Assembly: GCA_023409835.1 (NCBI GenBank)
Contig: JAEYQV010000150.1
Span: 1-11,204, forward strand
Reading direction: 5' to 3'
Source: Bacillota bacterium
GTDB lineage: Bacteria > Bacillota > Clostridia > Lachnospirales > Lachnospiraceae
Length of the DNA stretch: 11,204 nucleotides
Part shown: piece after piece, positions 6,931 to 11,204 of the stretch
How the letters are laid out: every line of letters begins with the position of its first letter
How positions within the stretch are numbered: position 1 is the first letter of the stretch
Notes under the pieces: generated by a model
What the model saw: the letters and a program-made list of their open reading frames with translations, nothing else
What the model was told of the DNA's origin: nothing
Databases searched by the model: none
Made by a program: the position numbers and the translations under genes

Positions 6931-7067
6931 AATTTACCTCCATTTGGTTGTTTTCTTCCGCATATCTCGTACCCTGAGCAACCGTTTTGACGGCACCATG
7001 CCGGGAATCCATATGCGTGCGAATTAATAAAATTTGTATTTAAGCCAATAGCTTATATAAATACAAC
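6931..7067 (-). promoter_or_regulatory. Structured 5' leader of rpsB
   Basis: The untranslated leader is about 137 bases. Its 5' edge folds as TTGTATTT...AAGC pairing with GCTTAAATACAA (7034-7066), with a 4-base bulge and a short loop. This hairpin begins only a base or so from the predicted transcription start. A second small stem, CGGCA/TGCCG (6991-7003), lies between it and the GGAGG site. S2 is known to repress its own leader in E. coli; whether this leader does the same cannot be seen from one sequence. A protective 5' stem that stabilises the mRNA is the simpler reading. Confidence 0.45.
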
Positions 7068-7073
7068 GTTCAG

Positions 7074-7102
7074 ATTATACCATATCAGTATCTGCATGGC
7101 AA
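7074..7102 (-). promoter_or_regulatory. Strong sigma-A promoter of rpsB-tsf
   Basis: The minus strand reads TTGCCA (7097-7102), an exact 17-base spacer, and TATAAT (7074-7079), with TGG directly before it forming an extended -10. This near-ideal promoter lies 68 bases past the stop of the upstream gene. No intrinsic terminator separates the two, so read-through from the flagellar genes may add to it. Confidence 0.85.
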
Positions 7103-7169
7103 GTTTTTTTTATTGATCTGAAATGCTTATGTGAAATATTTATTATACTGAATTGATGTTTTCCATTAT

Positions 7170-7889
7170 TTATCTTTCGGTGATTGTCTTCAGCAGTATC
7201 TGATAGGAGGTTCCCTTCGTTACCGTAAAGGTACCCACGCGGATCACACCGGATTTATCCTCTTGAATGATATAATTATTAAAATCCTCTGCCTTCTCGA
7301 TTAAGCCCTTCGCTTCTAATAATGCCGCTACCTTACCGGAGGACATGCCCTTCTCGATTGTAAAGGTGATCTCTTCCGAGGCAGTTAATGCATCCTCTGC
7401 TGTACCCGTATCAGTCTCCCCGGTCCCCTGCTTCTGGGAAGTCTGTGTGGTATCTGTTGTATCCGTCGTTTCCCGGGACAGCTCCCCTGTCGTATTACCT
7501 GCCTGGCTATCCTTCGGCTGTCCGGAAGTAGTAGCCGTCGCATCTGTTTGATTTGACTCTTCGGGACGATCGGTTCCTTCTGCTTGGGTATCCTGTTCCT
7601 CAGCTTCGGGTAAATCCTGTTCCGGTGTTCCCGATGGTGCTGCTTCCGGGGTCTGTTCCTCGTCCGGTGTATTGTCCCCCTTCGAAGGATCAGAATTCTG
7701 TGCTCCCTTATTCTTCAGAACCTCATCCAGATTCCCTTCCGGATCCTCCTTCATTACCATCCCCAGCTCCATTGCCCTATTAATAATCTGCTGATCGGAG
7801 AGCCTATGATTTACTCTGCTAACAGTCAAAATAAGAGTCGTAAGGATGATACCGATCCCTAAGCCTCTTAAGTAGTATTTCAGTCTCAT
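7170..7889 (-). CDS. Membrane-anchored protein with a non-catalytic YceG/MltG-like C-terminal subdomain
   Basis: The 239-residue protein has an N-terminal membrane helix (about 8-23, GLGIGIILTTLILTV). A short conserved-looking patch, LSDQQIINRAMELGMV, follows at 30-45. Then comes a long acidic, Thr/Glu/Pro/Gln-rich low-complexity linker (about 50-170). The C-terminal 65 residues (ITFTIEKGMSSGKVAALLEA through GTFTVTKGTSYQILLKTI) resemble the small LysM-like subdomain that precedes the lytic transglycosylase core of MltG/YceG. The catalytic core with its glutamate is absent, since the chain ends there, so it should not cut peptidoglycan. It probably displays a glycan- or protein-binding knob outside the membrane on a flexible tether. 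It starts 19 bases after the DUF6115 gene with only a weak binding site, and an in-frame stop directly precedes the ATG, which fixes the start and suggests coupled translation. Its exact role is unknown. Confidence 0.7.
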   Translation of the reverse strand: MRLKYYLRGLGIGIILTTLILTVSRVNHRLSDQQIINRAMELGMVMKEDPEGNLDEVLKNKGAQNSDPSKGDNTPDEEQTPEAAPSGTPEQDLPEAEEQDTQAEGTDRPEESNQTDATATTSGQPKDSQAGNTTGELSRETTDTTDTTQTSQKQGTGETDTGTAEDALTASEEITFTIEKGMSSGKVAALLEAKGLIEKAEDFNNYIIQEDKSGVIRVGTFTVTKGTSYQILLKTITER

Positions 7890-7908
7890 TCAAACACCAA
7901 GCCTTTCG

Positions 7909-8586
7909 TTACTTCCTTGCACGGAACAGGTCAATCACCAGCTTCACTTCTCCTTGACCGAGCTCTAGCAGCTTCGAAATCTCAACAATCGATTTACCCT
8001 GGGAATACAGGGATAGGATCTGAGAATTATTATTTATACTCTGTTCTGCAGTAGACAGAAGCTCTGCCGCCTTTTCCTTCACGTCAGGAATACCGGAAGT
8101 CTTCGCCTTCTGAATTTGCACCTGCTGGATGCCGGTTACCTTCTTTGATGGCTGCTCCTTTGCCTCAGGCTGTTTCGTTGCGGAGGAAGGATGCTGCTTC
8201 CTGGATGCATCAATTTCCCGAACGGTAGTTTTAATTTCCTTTTCCTTTTCACTTAACATATTATACAGGAATACAACCTCTTCATGGTTTTTCCTGATCT
8301 TTTCAAGGATTTGGTCGGAATATTCCCCCACCGCCAGGATTTTCTCATTGGAAATTCTGCTTAGATCATCATCTGTACGTACAATAATTTCCTCCTTCAG
8401 CTCAGACAGCTGTGCTTCCAGCTCTTCTACCTGCTGCTTCCGCTCATCCTCACTGTAACGGACTACCTCCGGTGCATTACTGTCCGAATGCTGTCCTTCC
8501 TTTCCCTTCGAACGGTCAACCAGACGGCAGCTGATAAGGATTGTAATAATTCCTAATATAATTAATATTATCTCTATAAGGTTCAT
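7909..8586 (-). CDS. DUF6115-type single-pass membrane protein, candidate SwrB counterpart
   Basis: The 225-residue protein has one N-terminal membrane helix (about 3-20, LIEIILIILGIITILIS), then a charged cytoplasmic coiled coil (about 45-125, EELEAQLSELKEE and KIRKNHEEVVFLYNMLSEKE), a Lys/Gln/Pro-rich linker, and a compact C-terminal helix-turn-helix-like unit (about 188-222, SQILSLYSQGKSIVEISKLL then GQGEVKLVIDLFRA). That last unit is the DUF6115 pattern as I recall it. The start at 8586 is preferred over ATG 8598 because AGGA lies at workable distance only from the former. In Bacillus subtilis the gene between sigD and rpsB is swrB, a single-pass protein that promotes maturation of the flagellar export apparatus. 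The matching position, topology and C-terminus suggest a similar role here, but this is inference. Confidence 0.75.
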   Translation of the reverse strand: MNLIEIILIILGIITILISCRLVDRSKGKEGQHSDSNAPEVVRYSEDERKQQVEELEAQLSELKEEIIVRTDDDLSRISNEKILAVGEYSDQILEKIRKNHEEVVFLYNMLSEKEKEIKTTVREIDASRKQHPSSATKQPEAKEQPSKKVTGIQQVQIQKAKTSGIPDVKEKAAELLSTAEQSINNNSQILSLYSQGKSIVEISKLLELGQGEVKLVIDLFRARK

Positions 8587-8633
8587 CTTTCCTACCATTC
8601 CTACGAACTATTTTGAACAGGTGCTTGAAGCTA

Positions 8634-8951
8634 CTATATCAGGATATCGATACCGCCGCTTCTCTCCTTCGCTGTATTACTCTTCTTCTGATCTTTCTTA
8701 TCCTCTTCCGTGTTCTCCCTCTTTTTATCCTTCGAGCCGTTATAATTATTCTGCCCCTTCTCCTTGGCATCATAGCGGAATTCCTTATTCTCACTCTTCA
8801 CAGTCTCATTCGGTCTTTGGTTCTCAGCTACAATCATATTCTGAAAGCTCTTACCTATCTGTACCTGCTCCTGTTGGTTTTTATGACTTTCCAGGTGCTT
8901 AAGCTGTGTAACCTCCTGTGATATCATAATCTCAATCGGCCTGATCGGCAT
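8634..8951 (-). CDS. Small charged protein of the flagellar-cluster tail, function unknown
   Basis: A 105-residue, highly hydrophilic protein rich in Lys, Glu, Gln and Asn, with no membrane segment or cysteine. Its start is well supported by AAGGAGG 7 bases before ATG 8951. The two ends look purposeful while the middle is low-complexity: it begins MPIRPIEIMISQEVTQLKHL and ends GGIDILI. From memory, small proteins encoded beside FapA or sigma-28 genes in other Clostridia share a MP-[IV]-[RK]-P start and a short hydrophobic [LI]-D-[IV] end. This gene probably belongs to that unnamed group. It sits 48 bases after FapA and 47 before the DUF6115 gene, same strand, so it is most likely co-transcribed. 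The middle is probably disordered, with the ends as short binding peptides. No function can be assigned. Confidence 0.7.
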   Translation of the reverse strand: MPIRPIEIMISQEVTQLKHLESHKNQQEQVQIGKSFQNMIVAENQRPNETVKSENKEFRYDAKEKGQNNYNGSKDKKRENTEEDKKDQKKSNTAKERSGGIDILI

Positions 8952-8999
8952 ACCAAACCCTCCTTATAAATAAAAGAAAAAGGAATTTCCTGAGCAAAC

Positions 9000-10601
9000 T
9001 TATAAGGGTACAATCTTAATGTCTGCTCTGTCACGAACAAACTTACTGTGTTGTATTTCTTCCCGGACAAAATATATCACATTAGAAATCACAATCCTGG
9101 TTCCGGGATACACCGTATCCTGTACCTTGATGGTGCCTTGAGATTGACTGTCCATATCAATCTTAAGCTCGTCGTACCTCTTTTTAGCCTCCTGCAATCG
9201 GGCTTCAATATTGGTATTATTCTGAGTAATCAGCTTCAAGCTCTCCAGCTTATCAGCGGGCAATGACCCTGTGGTCTGCATCTTCTTGCGGATTAGGGCG
9301 ACAGCCTGAATTATCTTTTCCTTATCAGCCTGAAGTACAGCGATTTTCTTCTCTGTCTCCCTGAATTCCTCCAGTATCTTTGGATCGATACCTACCTCCA
9401 ACAAGGTACTGGTACCCATCTGGGAACCCGATGTCTTAACAGAAATCATGGAGCCTGACCGGATCTCACCACCGGTTACAAAGCCTCTTCTGCCCCCTAC
9501 TGTTATATCACCCTTTGCCGATACCTTGCTGTGAAGGATTGATTCTGTTGTAATATATCCGCTGGCATATACTTCTGCATTTTCAATAAATTTTGTAATG
9601 ATATTACCGGAGGCTCTTAAAATCCCCTTATTCATTCCCTGCATTCCGCGGTGAAGGATGATATGACCGCCGGCTTCGATGTAGGCACCCTCTACAACAC
9701 CATATACCTCAACATCTCCCTTCGCCCTGACAGAAAAGCCGGTAATTACATTCCCTTTGATTACTACATTGCCTTCATACAGGACATCACCGGTGGAGGT
9801 ATCCACATCGGCCGGTATCTCAAAGGTATCGGATACAAATACTCTGCCGTCAGTTAAGGTGACATGACCGTCTACCTCCGAATACAGACACAGACCGTCT
9901 TCGGATAGGGTGATCTTATTCCCATGGCGCAAGGCTCTATTGTTTACTTTCATCGGACGGATGATATTGCCGCATACATCAATCCCCGGCTTTCCGTAAT
10001 CTACCGGTGTCAGAGTTGCCAGAAGCTCACCCTTTCTGCAATGGCTAATCATATCCAGCTGATGAAAATCTACTGTACCGTCATCATTCGTCTTCGGCTT
10101 TAAGGTAAGATCCGTATTAAAATGGTATGTAATTGTGGCATCCCGTCCCTGAACCGCCGGCGTTGCCTTGGCCAGGATATATTCTGTGCAATATCTCCTG
10201 TCACTTAAAAACTGAAAGACAGCTGTCTCGTCCACTCCATATTTTACCCCGGAACGAACCATGGCACTGATGATATCCTCCTTCGTCATCAGATTACCGC
10301 CATTGGTTGGGGGATAGAATCTTCCCCTTACAGACATCTTCTCCTCAGTTATTTCAACCTTAAGGTATTCATCCTGTGGTAAAATCGGAACCGAAGTAAG
10401 CTTCACCTCAGCCATACCCTTTAATGTGGACATTGCTCTGCCGATCGCAATCTTATCAAATTCATATATTCTCTTATCCATCAGATAGTTACTGATTTCA
10501 TCATACACAATTGCCTGACCGCCGGCCTCTGCTTCAAATAACCTCAGATATGTTCCGTCCTGTCTGATGTACAGCTGAAAATATCCGTTTTTTGACCTCA
10601 T
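9000..10601 (-). CDS. FapA family (DUF342) polymer-forming protein
   Basis: A 533-residue cytoplasmic protein of the FapA/DUF342 family, often found in flagellar gene clusters of Clostridia and in other cell-envelope settings. An N-terminal part (about 1-180) includes the VRSGVKYGVDETAV segment typical of the FapA N-domain. GELLATLTPVDYGKPGIDVCG at about 191-211 leads into a right-handed beta-solenoid (about 245-400) with repeating short strands such as GNVVIKGNV, AKGDVEVYGVVEGA, AGGHIILHRGMQG, ASGNIITKFIENA and AKGDITVGGRRG. Next come a coiled coil (about 407-480, EEFRETEKKIAVLQADKEKI) and a short C-terminal strand region with VYPGTRIVI. No signal peptide or catalytic motif is visible, so a scaffolding or positional role is likely. 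ATG 10601 follows a GGGGGAAG site. The gap to the sigma factor is 88 bases and may contain a promoter. The family call is firm; the precise role is not known. Confidence 0.88.
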   Translation of the reverse strand: MRSKNGYFQLYIRQDGTYLRLFEAEAGGQAIVYDEISNYLMDKRIYEFDKIAIGRAMSTLKGMAEVKLTSVPILPQDEYLKVEITEEKMSVRGRFYPPTNGGNLMTKEDIISAMVRSGVKYGVDETAVFQFLSDRRYCTEYILAKATPAVQGRDATITYHFNTDLTLKPKTNDDGTVDFHQLDMISHCRKGELLATLTPVDYGKPGIDVCGNIIRPMKVNNRALRHGNKITLSEDGLCLYSEVDGHVTLTDGRVFVSDTFEIPADVDTSTGDVLYEGNVVIKGNVITGFSVRAKGDVEVYGVVEGAYIEAGGHIILHRGMQGMNKGILRASGNIITKFIENAEVYASGYITTESILHSKVSAKGDITVGGRRGFVTGGEIRSGSMISVKTSGSQMGTSTLLEVGIDPKILEEFRETEKKIAVLQADKEKIIQAVALIRKKMQTTGSLPADKLESLKLITQNNTNIEARLQEAKKRYDELKIDMDSQSQGTIKVQDTVYPGTRIVISNVIYFVREEIQHSKFVRDRADIKIVPL

Positions 10602-10656
10602 TTTCTTCCCCCCGTCTTAGCCTGCCTGCGTTTGTCCCGTTACCCTCTCAAGGCGG

Positions 10657-10685
10657 AATATCAATCGTAAGCCTTTGTTTGTCAA
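10657..10685 (-). promoter_or_regulatory. Candidate promoter between the sigma factor gene and FapA
   Basis: Minus-strand TTGACA (10680-10685, perfect), a 17-base spacer, then GATATT (10657-10662, 4 of 6). It would start transcription near 10650, about 50 bases before the FapA start codon. It could let the last four cluster genes be expressed apart from the long flagellar operon. It does not match the sigma-28 TAAA-N15-GCCGATAA pattern. Confidence 0.45.
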
Positions 10686-10689
10686 AAGG

Positions 10690-11204
10690 TTAATAACTGG
10701 TAAGAACCTCCATATTAACTCCTAGTTTAACTTTCATCTTCTGTAGCGCTTTGGTGTGAAGCTGGGAGATTCTTGATTCCGATACCTCCAGTATCCGGCT
10801 AATCTCCTTTAAGGTTAATTCTTCATAATAATACAGGAGGATGACTTTTCTCTCCTTCTCCGTCAGGGTTTCCAGTGTCTTCGCCAGTAGCTCCTTCAGC
10901 TCCTGTTGCTCAACGATCTTCTCCGGCTGGTTAAAATCCGCTGTCAGACTTTGTTCCACCTTCGTTTCGCTGCCCTGCTCCATGAATTCATCCAGAGATA
11001 TAATATTTGTAATCTTCGTCTGATTCTGCCAATTCTCCAGTTCTTCTACCGAGATATCAAGTTCCTTCGCTACTTCATCGTCATTCACACTTCTGCCGTA
11101 TTTTATCTCAAGGCTTTGGTAAGCCATATCTATCTTTCTCTGTTTTTGTCTGATACTTCTCGGAATCCAGTCCATCTTTCGGATCTGATCCAGAATCGCT
11201 CCGC
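10690..11204 (-). CDS. fliA: FliA/SigD-type flagellar sigma factor (sigma-28), 5' end cut off by the window edge
   Basis: Alternative sigma factor that directs RNA polymerase to late flagellar and chemotaxis promoters. About 170 C-terminal residues are in the window and the frame stays open through base 11204. The residues before the internal methionine read GAILDQIRKMDWIPRSIRQK, the classic FliA region 2-3 junction, so the visible ATG at 11175 is not the start. Region 3 follows (NDDEVAKELDISVEELENW). Region 4 has TLTEKERKVILLYYYEELTLKEI, and its recognition helix includes the FliA-specific SESRISQLHTKAL. The full protein should be about 230-260 residues. It is called sigD in Bacillus and fliA elsewhere. 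It stands directly upstream of FapA, at the usual place near the end of a Firmicutes fla/che cluster. An anti-sigma FlgM, if present, is not in the window. Confidence 0.95.
   Translation of the reverse strand, partial: GAILDQIRKMDWIPRSIRQKQRKIDMAYQSLEIKYGRSVNDDEVAKELDISVEELENWQNQTKITNIISLDEFMEQGSETKVEQSLTADFNQPEKIVEQQELKELLAKTLETLTEKERKVILLYYYEELTLKEISRILEVSESRISQLHTKALQKMKVKLGVNMEVLTSY

Noticed and set aside
6806..7012. Minus-strand 68-codon frame overlapping the rpsB start
   Set aside because: It overlaps the rpsB coding region in another frame and covers the rpsB leader and binding site; composition is not protein-like.
7103..7169. Intrinsic terminator between the MltG-like gene and the rpsB promoter
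   Set aside because: No stem of useful length with a T-tract could be found; read-through into rpsB is therefore possible.
8613..8921. Plus-strand frame with Leu/Ile-rich membrane-like sequence
   Set aside because: It is antisense to the small charged protein; the Lys/Glu-rich minus-strand codons naturally read as Phe/Leu/Ser on the other strand. The minus-strand gene has a strong AGGAGG site.
8952..8999. Terminator between FapA and the small charged protein
   Set aside because: GGAAATTCC is followed by a T-rich run on the minus strand, but the stem is only about 4-5 bp with almost no loop, so it is unlikely to terminate.
1..11204. CRISPR arrays, toxin-antitoxin pairs, defence genes, tRNA or rRNA, insertion sequences
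   Set aside because: None of the expected repeats, motifs or transposase signatures was seen on either strand.

Overview
The window looks like part of the chromosome of a flagellated, low-to-mid G+C Clostridia, most likely a member of the Lachnospiraceae. The evidence is the gene order sigma-28, FapA, DUF6115, rpsB, tsf, the strong GGAGG-type ribosome binding sites, and Firmicutes-type TTGNNN-17-TATAAT promoters. The assignment rests on protein resemblance and synteny recalled from memory; no database search was possible. Every gene I can support is on the minus strand, so transcription runs from the right end of the window to the left.

Right part (11204 to about 7170): the tail of a flagellar/chemotaxis gene cluster. 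It begins with the C-terminal part of a FliA/SigD-type sigma-28 factor. Then come a FapA (DUF342) polymer-forming protein, a small charged protein with family-like ends, a single-pass membrane protein with a coiled coil and a DUF6115 C-terminus, and a membrane-anchored protein carrying only the small YceG/MltG-like subdomain. The sigD - membrane protein - rpsB - tsf order recalls Bacillus subtilis sigD-swrB-rpsB-tsf, so the DUF6115 protein is a candidate SwrB counterpart.

Middle (about 7102 to 4951): the translation genes rpsB (ribosomal protein S2) and tsf (EF-Ts). They have their own near-consensus promoter, a leader that folds into a hairpin almost at the predicted 5' end, a long imperfect hairpin between the two genes, and a clear intrinsic terminator after tsf. 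A second, two-way terminator-like hairpin lies further on, in a gene-free stretch.

Left part (4562 to 1): separate single genes. The first is a visibly more A+T-rich soluble diguanylate cyclase (GGDEF) with its own strong promoter. The second is a 531-residue alpha/beta-hydrolase (PHB-depolymerase/feruloyl-esterase-like) whose N-terminal half looks like a degenerate second hydrolase domain. The third is galactokinase (galK), cut off by the window edge. The diguanylate cyclase could link c-di-GMP to the nearby motility genes, but this is only positional inference.

I see no CRISPR array, tRNA, rRNA, transposase or recognisable defence system. The most noteworthy points are the duplicated architecture of the hydrolase, the SwrB-like synteny, the small bipartite protein after FapA, the non-catalytic MltG-like protein, and the RNA structures around rpsB-tsf.
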